A DNA stretch of 64,000 bases from Rhizobiaceae bacterium. GTDB taxonomy: Bacteria; Pseudomonadota; Alphaproteobacteria; Rhizobiales; Rhizobiaceae. The notes beneath the pieces are model-generated. The model saw only the letters and a program-made list of their open reading frames with translations. It did no database searches and was not told where the DNA came from. The position numbers and the translations under genes were made by a program. The DNA is taken from NCBI GenBank assembly GCA_023953845.1, contig JAMLJC010000001.1, forward strand, positions 3,358,501 through 3,422,500. The letters run 5' to 3'. Positions 46,516 to 56,557 of this stretch are shown here, in pieces (the first letter of the stretch is position 1; each line of letters begins with the position of its first letter).

Positions 46516-46875
46516 CTATGCCGCGACATCCAGGACGTCGATCAGGCCGGCATAGGACGGCGCGATCGCGGCCAGCGGATCGTCGCTGTCCTCGGCGCGC
46601 TCGATGCGCACCTGCTTGTCGCCATCCGGCAGGATCACCAGCGCGAAGGCGCGGTCCTCGCCGTGGCCGACGCTGATCGCCGCGACCTTGCGGCCGGCGA
46701 GTTCGGCGTCGATCTGCATCTGGAAGAGCAGGGTGCCTTTGACCGCCTCCAGCGCGGAAACGACGCAACCCGCGAAATCGCCCTGCAGCGCAGTCTCGTC
46801 GCGTTGCGACAGCACGTTACCGATTGCTTCGAGCCCGTCCGGCTCGGAAATCATGGTGTCCGCCGTCATTGCCAT
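46516..46875 (-). CDS. hypothetical protein, 119 aa
   Basis: This small acidic protein contains RDETALQGDFAGCVVSALEA and VAAISVGHGEDRAFALVILP and ends GLIDVLDVAA. No domain is recognised. It lies between the aminotransferase (minus) and the acyl-CoA ligase (plus). Codon usage matches the neighbourhood, so it is likely real. An ATG two codons in is an alternative start. Confidence 0.55.
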   Translation of the reverse strand: MAMTADTMISEPDGLEAIGNVLSQRDETALQGDFAGCVVSALEAVKGTLLFQMQIDAELAGRKVAAISVGHGEDRAFALVILPDGDKQVRIERAEDSDDPLAAIAPSYAGLIDVLDVAA

Positions 46876-47015
46876 GAAAGCCTCCTCATGATGTTCCCGC
46901 CCTTTAGACGAAAGTCCTAGGCGACAGTGGCGTCTTTATGGCGCTCGCGCATACTTTTCCCGCTGGACAAGATCGGTCTGTCCCCGCCAGATGTTGTGCG
47001 ATCGGGAGGACTCAC

Positions 47016-48644
<1,629 letters not shown>

Positions 48645-48730
48645 GCGTAGGTTCTCCCGCGGCCTTCATCCAATCACCTTGATCTTGCCGTCGGGGCGCG
48701 GCAGGTAAGGCCGTCCCACTGCGAGGAGCG

Positions 48731-49606
48731 ATGACGGCCACGATCGAGAGACCCATGTCGCCCGGCGCCGTCTGGTCGCGGCGGCTGGGCGTGTTCTCGA
48801 TCGTGCTTCTCGCCACGATAGTGCTGGCTCATCGCTATCGTCTTGTCACGACGCCCGACCTCGCGCCGCTCCTCGGCACGACGCTGGCGGTCGCGCTCGC
48901 CGGATTGGCTGCCGGCCTCGTCGCGCACCGCCGCTACTGGTATTTCGGGGATCGCGGCGGCCCGGACATATTGCTCGGTGTCTTCTGGTCGCTGGTGACG
49001 ATCGCGCCGTTTCTGGTCGGCGCGTGGTGGTATCTCGCCTATCCGAAGCTTGCCGACATTTCGACCGATCTCGAGAACCCGCCCTCGCTTGCCGAGGCGG
49101 CGCGCCTGCGCACGCCGGACATGAACGCGGTCGGCGACCCGACGCCCGAGAGCATCATCGAACAAGCGGAAGCCTATCCGCTGGTCGAGGGCCATCGCTA
49201 CGAACTGCCGATGGACCGGGTGCTCGCCGCCGTCGAGGATATCGTCGCGCGGCGGGGCTGGCCGGTGACGGCGACGCGCGATTCGGTCGGCGTGGCCTTC
49301 GAGACCACCATCGAGGCGGTCGCGCACTCGCTGGTCTGGGGCCTGCCCGCCGACGTCGCGGTGAGGGTCACCGATATGGGTGCCGCCACATTCGTCGACA
49401 TGCGCTCCGCCTCCCGCTACGGCGCGCACGATCTGGGCGGCAACGCCGCGCGCATCGTCGGCTTCCTTACCGAACTCGACGCGATGATGGCGGCGCAGGC
49501 CGGCACCGCGCCCGTCCGCGCAGGTCCTGCCGAGGAGGAAGACGACGCGCCGACCGTCGAGATTCCCGACGAGGCGCCGCCGCCCACGCAGGCGCCGCAG
49601 CAGTAG
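48731..49606 (+). CDS. DUF1499 domain membrane protein
   Basis: This 291-aa protein has three N-terminal transmembrane helices (LGVFSIVLLATIVLA, TTLAVALAGLAAGLVA, LLGVFWSLVTIAPFLVGAWW) and a DUF1499 domain (RVLAAVEDIVARRGWPVTAT to ARIVGFLTELD), followed by an acidic Pro-rich tail. The function is unknown. The stop lies three bases from the convergent MBL gene. Confidence 0.82.
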   Translation: MTATIERPMSPGAVWSRRLGVFSIVLLATIVLAHRYRLVTTPDLAPLLGTTLAVALAGLAAGLVAHRRYWYFGDRGGPDILLGVFWSLVTIAPFLVGAWWYLAYPKLADISTDLENPPSLAEAARLRTPDMNAVGDPTPESIIEQAEAYPLVEGHRYELPMDRVLAAVEDIVARRGWPVTATRDSVGVAFETTIEAVAHSLVWGLPADVAVRVTDMGAATFVDMRSASRYGAHDLGGNAARIVGFLTELDAMMAAQAGTAPVRAGPAEEEDDAPTVEIPDEAPPPTQAPQQ

Positions 49607-49609
49607 GCG

Positions 49610-50509
49610 CTACCCCGGCCGGAATTCGCTGTCGATGCCGAGGTCGCCTTCGGCCTTCACCAGCCCCTTCGCGACCAGATCCTCCAGATGCGCCAGCACC
49701 GAGAGGCCCGCCGCGCCGTGCAGGCGCGGATCGGTGCCGCGATAGATGGCCGCCACGATATCGGGGATGAAACGATCGCCGCCGTTCACCCGTTCCAGGA
49801 TCGCGCGCTCTCGCATCTTGCGGTGCGCCCGCAGCCCGCGCAGAAAGGCCTGCGGCTCCTTCACCGGTCCGCCGTGGCCGGGCAGATAGAGCCGGTCGTC
49901 GCGCTCCTGCAGCCGGTCGAGCGAGGCCATGTAGTCGGCCATCGATCCGTCCGGCGGCGCCACGATGGTCGTCGACCAGGCCATCACGTGGTCGCCGGAG
50001 AAGAGAACGCCGGTGCAGTCCAGCGCGAAGACGGCGTGGTTTGCGCAATGGCCGGGCGTCATCGCGGCGGTCAGCGCCCAGCCGTCGCCTGCCACCGTCT
50101 CGCCGTCGACGACCGCGATGTCGGGCCGGAATTCCGCATCGCCGCTGGCGTCGAGCCTGTCCGCCTCGCCCGTCCGCAGAGGCCGCGAGGCGCGATGCGG
50201 TCCCTCCGCGACTGTTTTCGCGCCCGTCTCGGCTTTCAGCCGCGCGGCGAGGGGGGAGTGGTCGCGATGCGTATGCGTGACGAAGATGTGGCTCACCGGC
50301 CGCCCGCCGATGGCCGACAGGATCGCCGCGAGATGCGCGTCGTCGTCCGGCCCCGGATCGATCACCGCCAGCGTATCCGTGCCGACCAGATAGGTGTTGG
50401 TGCCATGGAAGGTGAAGGGGCTCGGATTGGGCGCGGTCAGCCGCCGCACGCCGCCGCCGATCCCGACCGCTTCGCCGTAGGCGGGTGTGAAACTGGTGTC
50501 GAAGTCCAT
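49610..50509 (-). CDS. MBL fold metallo-hydrolase
   Basis: This 299-aa metallo-beta-lactamase-fold protein has the metal motif FVTHTHRDHSPLAAR, TPGHCANHAVF and FSGDHVMAWST. The C-terminal winged-helix-like part matches the LACTB2-like subgroup, some of which are nucleases or lactone hydrolases. The substrate is unknown. It is divergent from bioY. Confidence 0.87.
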   Translation of the reverse strand: MDFDTSFTPAYGEAVGIGGGVRRLTAPNPSPFTFHGTNTYLVGTDTLAVIDPGPDDDAHLAAILSAIGGRPVSHIFVTHTHRDHSPLAARLKAETGAKTVAEGPHRASRPLRTGEADRLDASGDAEFRPDIAVVDGETVAGDGWALTAAMTPGHCANHAVFALDCTGVLFSGDHVMAWSTTIVAPPDGSMADYMASLDRLQERDDRLYLPGHGGPVKEPQAFLRGLRAHRKMRERAILERVNGGDRFIPDIVAAIYRGTDPRLHGAAGLSVLAHLEDLVAKGLVKAEGDLGIDSEFRPG

Positions 50510-50650
50510 GTGCCGCTACCTTGTGTGCGCTGCGGTATTTTCGTTTGCCGGCCGCCTGCGAAGCCAATATAGGTTGTCGTCGTTCTGCACCACGCCAAAC
50601 CTTCTTTGGCTGGCATTTCGCCGAAGCGACCGAGACGGAAGGGGAGTTTC

Positions 50651-51241
50651 ATGACCGCATCGACCACCATCACACGCCCGCTCGTATCGCTGGCATTGCC
50701 TGAGGGCCGCAACGCGCGACTCGCCATGCAGTTCGGCCTCGCCGTGCTCGGCACCCTGCTGCTCACCCTTTCCGCCAAGACCAAGGTCGTGTTCGGCCCG
50801 GTCGACATGTCGCTGCAGACGCTCGCCGTCATCCTGATCGCGGCCGCCTTTGGCCTCCGCCTCGGCCTCGCCACGCTCCTTCTCTACATGGCCGAAGGCG
50901 CGGCCGGTCTGCCGGTGTTCCAGAGCACGCCGGAAAAGGGCATCGGACTCGCCTATATGCTCGGCACCACCGGCGGCTACCTCGCCGGCTTCGTCGTCAT
51001 GGCCGCCATAATCGGCTGGGCGGCGGATCGCGGCTGGGACCGCAACGTGCTGAAATTCTTCGGGATCGTGGTGATTGCCGACGCCATCATGCTCGCCATG
51101 GGCTTCGGCTGGCTCTCGGCGCTGATCGGCGTGGAGAAGGGCTGGCAGTTCGGCGTCGCTCCCTTCATCGTGCCGGACCTCATCAAGGCCGCGCTGGCCG
51201 CGGCGCTCGTCCCGGCCGTCTGGTCGCTCATCCGCCGCTGA
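50651..51241 (+). CDS. bioY: biotin transporter BioY
   Basis: This 196-aa BioY S-component of a biotin ECF transporter has about six membrane helices (FGLAVLGTLLLTLSA, VILIAAAFGLRLGLATLLLY) and the motif EGAAGLPVFQSTPEKGIG with GGYLAGFVVMAAIIG. ATG 50651 follows GGGGAG. No BioMN genes are seen. No canonical BioR palindrome (TTATCTATAA) is visible in the 141-base upstream gap. Confidence 0.93.
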   Translation: MTASTTITRPLVSLALPEGRNARLAMQFGLAVLGTLLLTLSAKTKVVFGPVDMSLQTLAVILIAAAFGLRLGLATLLLYMAEGAAGLPVFQSTPEKGIGLAYMLGTTGGYLAGFVVMAAIIGWAADRGWDRNVLKFFGIVVIADAIMLAMGFGWLSALIGVEKGWQFGVAPFIVPDLIKAALAAALVPAVWSLIRR

Positions 51242-51262
51242 TTCCGGCAGACAGTTTTGAAG

Positions 51263-51291
51263 GGCCGTCGCGGCGACGCGACGGCCTTTTT
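51263..51291 (+). terminator. rho-independent terminator of bioY
   Basis: GGCCGTCGCG at 51263-51272 pairs with CGCGACGGCC at 51277-51286 around a GCGA tetraloop, followed directly by TTTTT. It ends at the stop of the convergent yigZ gene. Confidence 0.9.
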
Positions 51292-51878
51292 CATGTGTCC
51301 GACAGGAATTTGATCCGCCCGCTGGTCGCGTCCGCCAATCGAGCCACGACCTCGTCGAAGGCCGCTTCCGGCACCGCGACGGTGATTTCCGCGCCGTCGG
51401 CGAGGAAAGTCTCGCTTTGCACCGCCACTCCTTCGGCGGCGGCGAGCCGCGCCTTGACCAGAGCGAGATCGGAAAAGCCGACGCGCATCGCCAGTTCTCG
51501 CCGGTTGACGAGTTCCACGCGCTTCGCGGCCCTGAGGCACGAGGCCGCCGTGCCACCATAGGCGCGCACCAGCCCGCCCGTTCCGAGCAGCACGCCGCCG
51601 AACCAGCGAGTCACCACGACGGCGACATTGTCCAGCGACTGCACGTCGATCGCCTGCAGGATCGGCTTGCCGGCGGTGCCGCCGGGTTCGCCGTCGTCGC
51701 TGAAGCGGTAGGCCTGGCCGACGCGCCATGCCCAGCAATTGTGGTTGGCCCCGGCAATCGCCTGCGCGGCGATGAAGTCGCGCGCCGCCTTCTCGTCCGC
51801 CACCGGCCCGGCGGTCGCCAGAAAGCGGCTTTTCTTGACGATCTGCTCGAAGGTCGCGATTTCTTGCAGCGAATGCAT
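51291..51878 (-). CDS. YigZ/IMPACT family protein
   Basis: This 195-aa UPF0029/IMPACT protein has VKKSRFLATAGPVADEKAA, YRFSDDGEPGGTAGKPIL and VTRWFGGVLLGTGGLVRAYG. E. coli YigZ and the eukaryotic IMPACT proteins share the fold; the bacterial role is unclear. ATG 51878 begins MHSLQEIATFEQIV. A REP-like palindrome lies just upstream. Confidence 0.9.
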   Translation of the reverse strand: MHSLQEIATFEQIVKKSRFLATAGPVADEKAARDFIAAQAIAGANHNCWAWRVGQAYRFSDDGEPGGTAGKPILQAIDVQSLDNVAVVVTRWFGGVLLGTGGLVRAYGGTAASCLRAAKRVELVNRRELAMRVGFSDLALVKARLAAAEGVAVQSETFLADGAEITVAVPEAAFDEVVARLADATSGRIKFLSDT

Positions 51879-51889
51879 GGCCGCGCTTA

Positions 51890-51930
51890 GATCATTTCCG
51901 GCAAAAGTGTGAAGCGGTTTTGCGTCCGGC
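51890..51930. repeat. REP-like palindrome
   Basis: CCGGCAAAA at 51898-51906 faces TTTTGCGTCCGG at 51918-51929, an imperfect palindrome of a type I recognise from rhizobial intergenic spaces. It separates yigZ from crcB. Confidence 0.55.
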
Positions 51931-51954
51931 CGAGGCGAGCGCATCGTCGCGTGC

Positions 51955-52344
51955 TCAGAGAATGCCCCGCGCATCTAGCATGCGGATCAGCCACAGCCCC
52001 GCGAACAGCGCGCCGACCGAGAGGACCAGCGACGCCGCCACATAGGCGACGGAGCTAAGCGGCTGGCCGCGTTCCCAGAGCACGGCGGTTTCCAGCGAGA
52101 AGGCGGAAAAGGTCGTGAAGCCGCCCAGAATGCCGGTGGTCAGGAAGAGCCGGGCCGGCTGCGGCAGGCCGCTCTTCAGGGCCCAGTATTCGGCGACGAC
52201 GCCCATCAGCAGCGAGCCGACGATGTTGATGGCGAGCGTCCCGATCGGAAAACCGGTGCCGAACCATCTGAGCGCCAGCAGGCCGACCCCGTGCCGCGCC
52301 ATGCCGCCTATGCCCGATCCGACGAAAACGAGAAGAAATCCCAC
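51955..52344 (-). CDS. crcB: fluoride efflux channel CrcB (Fluc)
   Basis: This 129-aa four-helix membrane protein of the CrcB/Fluc family has GSGIGGMARHGVGLLALRWF, GTLAINIVGSLLMGVVAEYW and the core motif TTGILGGFTTFSAFSLE. It works as a dual-topology dimer exporting fluoride. GTG 52344 is chosen because AGGAGG lies seven bases upstream; the frame upstream of it lacks conservation. A fluoride riboswitch-like element precedes it. Confidence 0.93.
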   Translation of the reverse strand: MGFLLVFVGSGIGGMARHGVGLLALRWFGTGFPIGTLAINIVGSLLMGVVAEYWALKSGLPQPARLFLTTGILGGFTTFSAFSLETAVLWERGQPLSSVAYVAASLVLSVGALFAGLWLIRMLDARGIL

Positions 52345-52375
52345 GCAAGCCTCCTTCTGCGCACGAGGCGCGAAA

Positions 52376-52428
52376 GCAGGCGTCATCAGCAACAGCGCGG
52401 TTTTGAGGGAGACACCATTCCCTTGGGC
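52376..52428 (-). promoter_or_regulatory. fluoride riboswitch (crcB motif)
   Basis: On the minus strand the leader shows an AGGGA/TCCCT stem (52423-52419 with 52410-52406) whose loop carries ATGGTGTC. The GGTGTC (52416-52411) can pair with downstream GACGCC (52384-52379) as a pseudoknot, right after the conserved TGATG (52388-52384). This is the layout of the crcB fluoride riboswitch. It lies 32 bases before the crcB start, with AGGAGG between, so control may be at translation. Confidence 0.75.
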
Positions 52429-52473
52429 GATCGGATAGCAGTTCGGACCCGAGGCAACAAGGCTGAACGGTCG

Positions 52474-53469
52474 CTACAGCCTGCACCTTCCCTCGCTCAC
52501 CTTTTCCTCCAGCGTCTCGCCGCGCATCAGTCTCAGCATCGGCAGTTTGAGGAAATCGAGCGGGCCGGCGGCATAGCGCACGCCGCCGAAACGGCGGACA
52601 TTCTCCACCTGCGCCTTCAGTATGTCCTGATCCTGCCGCAACACCGGGCGGTGGAAGGCGCGCAGCACGAACTCCTTCAGCCGCGCCGGTATCCTGCCTT
52701 TGGGCGTCGCGAAATGCGCGAAGGCCTGCACTTCCTCCTCGGTCTCCGGAGAGAAGAAGGCGGTGATGACGAGTTTCGGGCCGTCCTCGCCCTCGAAGGC
52801 GAGCTGCGCCGTGGTCGGCGGGAAGAAGCGGCCGATGCTGGTCATGCGCTTGCCTTCGAGCAGGCGCGGCATCCACGCCTTGGTCCGCGCTTCCTCGTGA
52901 TAGATCGCCTCGACCGAATCCGGCCGCTCGATGATCTCGACACGCACAGCGTGCCGGCTGTCGGGCGACCGCACGATGCCGGGATGCAGATAGTGCGGAT
53001 GCGCCGGGTCCAGCAGGTTCTCCACGGCATCGACCAGAAATCCGGGCGCGCGGATCGGCCACAGGAACTGGTCGTAGCCGGCATCGCCGATGGGTGCGGG
53101 GATCGCCGGGAAGGGACGTGGATTGTCGGAGAGGCTGGTGAAGATCAACCCGGACTCCACCCGCACCGGCAGGCTGTTCGCAGAAATCCTCGGTACGGTT
53201 TCCGAGCCCGGAACGCCGGTGCAGGCGCCGTCCTTGCCAAAGCTCCAGCCGTGATAGGGGCAGATGACCTCGCCCGCGATCACCTTGCCTTCGGAAAGCG
53301 CGACATTGCGGTGCGGGCAGCGGTCGCGCAGCACGCCGAACCCGTCCCGGGCGCGGAAGATCGCCAGCGGCACGCCGTGCAGCCGCCGCGAGAGCGGCTT
53401 GTCGCCTACTTCCTGGACGGCGGCCACCGGCAGCCAGCTCTCCTTGATGGCGTCGGGGTAGGGGATCAA
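52474..53469 (-). CDS. Rieske [2Fe-2S] aromatic ring-hydroxylating oxygenase-like protein
   Basis: This 331-aa protein has a Rieske centre in RDRCPHRNVALSEGK and VICPYHGWSFGKDG, followed by a catalytic-domain-like region with the iron-ligand pattern ENLLDPAHPHYLHPG. It resembles alpha subunits of ring-hydroxylating or demethylating monooxygenases. The start is TTG 53469, preceded by GGAGGT and overlapping the upstream gene's stop (TTGA). It is the last gene of the minus arm of the candidate biosynthetic cluster. Confidence 0.85.
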   Translation of the reverse strand: MIPYPDAIKESWLPVAAVQEVGDKPLSRRLHGVPLAIFRARDGFGVLRDRCPHRNVALSEGKVIAGEVICPYHGWSFGKDGACTGVPGSETVPRISANSLPVRVESGLIFTSLSDNPRPFPAIPAPIGDAGYDQFLWPIRAPGFLVDAVENLLDPAHPHYLHPGIVRSPDSRHAVRVEIIERPDSVEAIYHEEARTKAWMPRLLEGKRMTSIGRFFPPTTAQLAFEGEDGPKLVITAFFSPETEEEVQAFAHFATPKGRIPARLKEFVLRAFHRPVLRQDQDILKAQVENVRRFGGVRYAAGPLDFLKLPMLRLMRGETLEEKVSEGRCRL

Positions 53470-54590
53470 AGCTGATACCTCCGCATTATGGGGACGGCGA
53501 TGCCGTCGAGTGTCCGGCGCAGCGCGGCGATGGCGAGGCGGCGCGGTCGCGACAGGTGGCGCGTGTAGACCGCCGAATATTCGATGACGCCCCGCGCCCC
53601 GCGATTGCGCTTGAAGCCGGCCGCGCCGGAAGACAGGTTGAGCCACAAACCCTCGCGCTGCGCCAGATCGAAGATCGCCCATGTCGCCAGCCGGTAGAGG
53701 CCGTCGCCGGCGGGCTTTGCCGTATCGTAGCCGACGATCGGCGTGGTGATTTCGTTGCCGAGACCGAAACAGCCGACCGCGCTCTGGATCGTGCCCGCCT
53801 CGTCCCGGAAGACGATGAAACGCAGCATGCCGATCTCATGCGCGAAGCGGATGAATTCGGGCGAATAGTCGGGATTGAGCCGGGAATATTTTTGCAGGTA
53901 GAGCAGGCCGTAGAGATGCGCGATGCGCGCGGCATCCGTCTCGCTCACCTGCCGAAGCGCCTCGCGCCGCAGCGGCGTCGTTCCGGCCAGATCGCGGTCG
54001 CGTTTCGTGTCGCGCCGGTCTGCCCAGTTGCGCGCGAAATCGTCGATCACCCAGACCTGCCGGCTTGGAACGAGATCCCAGCCGCCGGCGACGAGGTCGC
54101 GCAACAACTCCGCGTTCGACCATTCGTTGAGCGAGCGGATCGCCAGCAGCGAGCCCGGAAACTCCTCCGTCAGCGCCCTGCTGAGGCCTGTCACGTCCGG
54201 CACGGGAAGCCCGCCGGTCAGGTTCGTGGAAAGCAGCCAGTTGTTAAGATGCACGATGTCGTCCACGCGCGCGGCCTTCAGCAGCCGGTCGAAGCCCGAG
54301 ACGAGAAGCCCGAGCGGCCGGTGCGCGGCCCGCATGGGCAGCGTCGGGATTTCCTCGCGCAGATAACGCACGAAGGCTGTGTGCGGCGAGCAGACATAGG
54401 TGTCGGTGGGTTCGGACCGGTTGACGGTCAGCACCACCTCCCTTTCGCCTATACGCCGTGTCTCGACATGGGTGGCCAGATTGCGGATGAGGGCGCCCAC
54501 TCCATGCGTGCGAAAACCTTCCGCATAGGCGCGGGCAAGCGCGTTCATGCACCCGGTCGTGTTGTCCTCACCCTGCTCAGGGACGGGCAT
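53466..54590 (-). CDS. GNAT/FemAB-like acyltransferase
   Basis: This protein of 374 aa (or 360 from ATG 54548) has a C-terminal half with GNAT-fold features: RIAHLYGLLYLQKYSRLNPD, MLRFIVFRDEAGTIQSAVG and GLYRLATWAIFDLAQREGLW, then LNLSSGAAGFKRNRG. It resembles BioF2/FemAB-like acetyltransferases found in biosynthetic clusters. The substrate is unknown. It overlaps the ATP-grasp gene upstream and the Rieske gene downstream. Confidence 0.68.
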   Translation of the reverse strand: MPVPEQGEDNTTGCMNALARAYAEGFRTHGVGALIRNLATHVETRRIGEREVVLTVNRSEPTDTYVCSPHTAFVRYLREEIPTLPMRAAHRPLGLLVSGFDRLLKAARVDDIVHLNNWLLSTNLTGGLPVPDVTGLSRALTEEFPGSLLAIRSLNEWSNAELLRDLVAGGWDLVPSRQVWVIDDFARNWADRRDTKRDRDLAGTTPLRREALRQVSETDAARIAHLYGLLYLQKYSRLNPDYSPEFIRFAHEIGMLRFIVFRDEAGTIQSAVGCFGLGNEITTPIVGYDTAKPAGDGLYRLATWAIFDLAQREGLWLNLSSGAAGFKRNRGARGVIEYSAVYTRHLSRPRRLAIAALRRTLDGIAVPIMRRYQL

Positions 54591-55881
54591 CGAGCGGCTC
54601 GCCGTCCCATTCGATGTCTGTCGTCGTGATGGCGCGCAGGGGCCGGCGCGTCTTCAATGCCTCCAGACAATAGCTGCCGAGCGTCTGCCAGGCGCGCAGA
54701 TTGAGCGGGCTTCCCGGAACCGCGAAAATGTCGCGCGCCCGGCGCTTGTCCGTCCGCCAGCGGCCGACCTTGCCCTGGGCGATCGCTGGCGCAAGGCCGA
54801 GCAGCCACATCACCGCCTTGCAGGCAGCAGGGCCGGCAGCGGGGCGAGGACGGATGATGTCGTCGGAGGAAGAACAGACTATCGCCTTTGGGTTCTCGCG
54901 GAGCAGAACCCCCACCCCTTTCGGGGCGAGACGCGTGGCTCGCCCCGAAAGGGGTGGGGGTACCTTATCAGGGGAAAGAGCCTCAGCTTTCAGATTTGAT
55001 ACTTCTGGCCGCGACAAAATCCGTTCCGCGATCTCCGGGCGGTCGGCGAGAAGATGAAGGCCGCTCGTCGCGCGCGGATTGCATTCCACCGGCAGAAGGC
55101 CCCGGTCGGCCGTCCGGATCATGTCGAAGGAGATCTGGCCGTCGAGACGCGTCGCGGCCACGATACCAGCGGCGAAACGCTCGGCCTCCGGCAGATCGAC
55201 CGGCTCGAAATAGTAGCTCGCCGCCTGACCCATCCGGTAAAGCGGGCGATAGGCGCTGAAGGCTGTGAGCCTGCCGTTGATGGCGACGGCGTAGATGCAA
55301 AACTCCTGACCTTTCAGAAGCTCTTGCGCCACCCACGGCGCCTGCAGCGTCGGCTTGATGCGCTTCAGCTTTTGCGGCGCGACGCTCACGCGCGTCTCGA
55401 CCGCGAAGCGAGAGAAACAGGGCTTGAACACCAGATCCCGGCTGCGGCCGGCGAGCGCGGCGACATCTGCCTCCGACCGCAGCAGCGTCGTTTCCGGCGC
55501 GTCGAAACCGAGATCGCGCACCAGCTCGATGAAGGCGAACTTGTCGTGAAGCGGTCTCAGCACCGTTATGGGCGGCGCGAAGAGCGGTATGGAGAACCCC
55601 GTGTCCCGCGCTGCGGCGAGATGAAAGACCTCCTCGCAGGTCGGCATGACGAGATCGATGCCGTGCCGTTTCACGAGATCGGCGACGGCCCGTGCATAAG
55701 TCGGAAGATTGCCCCGCGCCGAGGGCAGGCGATAACTGCCGGCGACGCATTTCAGCCCTGCGGCGAAGAGAAGCGGCGTCGAATCCGCGACATGCACCTC
55801 CGTCCCTGCGCGATGGAAGAGCAGCGCCATATCGACCGCGACCGGCGCGCGCGCGCCGGTGATCAGGACGCGCTTGCTCAC
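54577..55881 (-). CDS. ATP-grasp domain protein carrying an in-frame palindrome
   Basis: This 434-aa ATP-grasp-fold ligase has an N-terminal Rossmann-like part (KRVLITGARAPVAVDMALLF), an ATP-binding part (RDLVFKPCFSRFAVETRV, VAQELLKGQEFCIYAV) and the metal/phosphate motif SFDMIRTADRGLLPVECNPR. Such enzymes join a carboxylate to an amine or thiol. Residues about 307-325 (PPPLSGRATRLAPKG) are encoded by the 54-bp palindrome at 54908-54961. The start is GTG 55881, overlapping the tetR stop by four bases. Confidence 0.82.
   Translation of the reverse strand: MSKRVLITGARAPVAVDMALLFHRAGTEVHVADSTPLLFAAGLKCVAGSYRLPSARGNLPTYARAVADLVKRHGIDLVMPTCEEVFHLAAARDTGFSIPLFAPPITVLRPLHDKFAFIELVRDLGFDAPETTLLRSEADVAALAGRSRDLVFKPCFSRFAVETRVSVAPQKLKRIKPTLQAPWVAQELLKGQEFCIYAVAINGRLTAFSAYRPLYRMGQAASYYFEPVDLPEAERFAAGIVAATRLDGQISFDMIRTADRGLLPVECNPRATSGLHLLADRPEIAERILSRPEVSNLKAEALSPDKVPPPLSGRATRLAPKGVGVLLRENPKAIVCSSSDDIIRPRPAAGPAACKAVMWLLGLAPAIAQGKVGRWRTDKRRARDIFAVPGSPLNLRAWQTLGSYCLEALKTRRPLRAITTTDIEWDGEPLDARP
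54908..54961. repeat. perfect 23-bp-arm palindrome inside a coding sequence
   Basis: Arms 54908-54930 and 54939-54961 are perfect reverse complements around the eight bases ACGCGTGG. The 54-base unit keeps the ATP-grasp reading frame open and adds a Pro/Gly/Arg-rich stretch. The flanks (EVSNLKAEALSPDK before, LLRENPKAIVCSSSDD after) may belong to the same insert. Confidence 0.9.
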
Positions 55882-56480
55882 CGGCCGGTCCAGCCCGCGC
55901 CGCGCAGCGCCGATGACACCAGCAGATGTCCGAGCGTTCTGGCGGAGGCGCCCGGTGTTACCGTCGCCAGCTTCGATTGCCGGTCGAGCGAGGCGAGCCC
56001 GTGCAGCCCGGACCACAGCGCGATCACGAGCCCGTCGCGCTCTTCGTCCGGAGTTCCCGCTAGAAGTTCGTCCAGCGCCCCGATCGCTCCGCGGACTACG
56101 CTTTCGATCGTCGCGCGATACCAGTCCGGCAAATCGTAGCCGGGCGGCGGATAATGCTGGAAAAGCGCGCTCCAGGAGGCTTCGTTTGCCTCCACGAAAT
56201 CGAAATAGGCATCGACCAGCGCCGCCGGCCGTTTCGCCGGGGGATTCTTGGCCGCTGCTGCCAGCGCTTCGCCCAACTGCGTCAGCGTTTCCGCGTTGAG
56301 GTGAAGGACGACATCGTCGAAATCGCGAAAATGGTTGTAGATGGTCCCGATCGAGCAGCCGGCCCGGGTCGCGACGGCGCGAGTCGAGAGGGCGCGAAAA
56401 CCTTCCTCGACGAGAATCGCACGCGCCGATTCCAGTATCCTCTCACGGGTGGATACGGGCTTTGGGACAAGGGCCGGCAT
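55878..56480 (-). CDS. TetR/AcrR family transcriptional regulator
   Basis: This 200-aa TetR regulator has the DNA-binding helix-turn-helix ILVEEGFRALSTRAVATRAG and CSIGTIYNHFRDFDDVVLHL, and a ligand-binding C-terminal domain (FDFVEANEASWSALFQHYPP). It is divergent from the KAS III gene, with two palindromic operators between, and is the first gene of the minus arm. It probably represses both arms until a ligand, possibly a cluster product, binds. Confidence 0.9.
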   Translation of the reverse strand: MPALVPKPVSTRERILESARAILVEEGFRALSTRAVATRAGCSIGTIYNHFRDFDDVVLHLNAETLTQLGEALAAAAKNPPAKRPAALVDAYFDFVEANEASWSALFQHYPPPGYDLPDWYRATIESVVRGAIGALDELLAGTPDEERDGLVIALWSGLHGLASLDRQSKLATVTPGASARTLGHLLVSSALRGAGWTGR

Positions 56481-56492
56481 GGTTCGATCCGC

Positions 56493-56544
56493 TATTGAAC
56501 ACTGTTCAGTTCCTTGCTAGCATCAAAATGAACAGTGTTCAATA
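56493..56544. promoter_or_regulatory. paired TetR operators
   Basis: TGAACACTGTTCA at 56496-56508 and TGAACAGTGTTCA at 56529-56541 are each perfect 6-1-6 palindromes. With flanks, the 16-mers at 56493-56508 and 56529-56544 are exact reverse complements of one another. Centres are 33 bases apart, about three helical turns. The position between tetR and the divergent KAS III gene strongly suggests autoregulation and control of both arms. Confidence 0.85.
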
Positions 56545-56557
56545 CGGGGTGTCGGCC

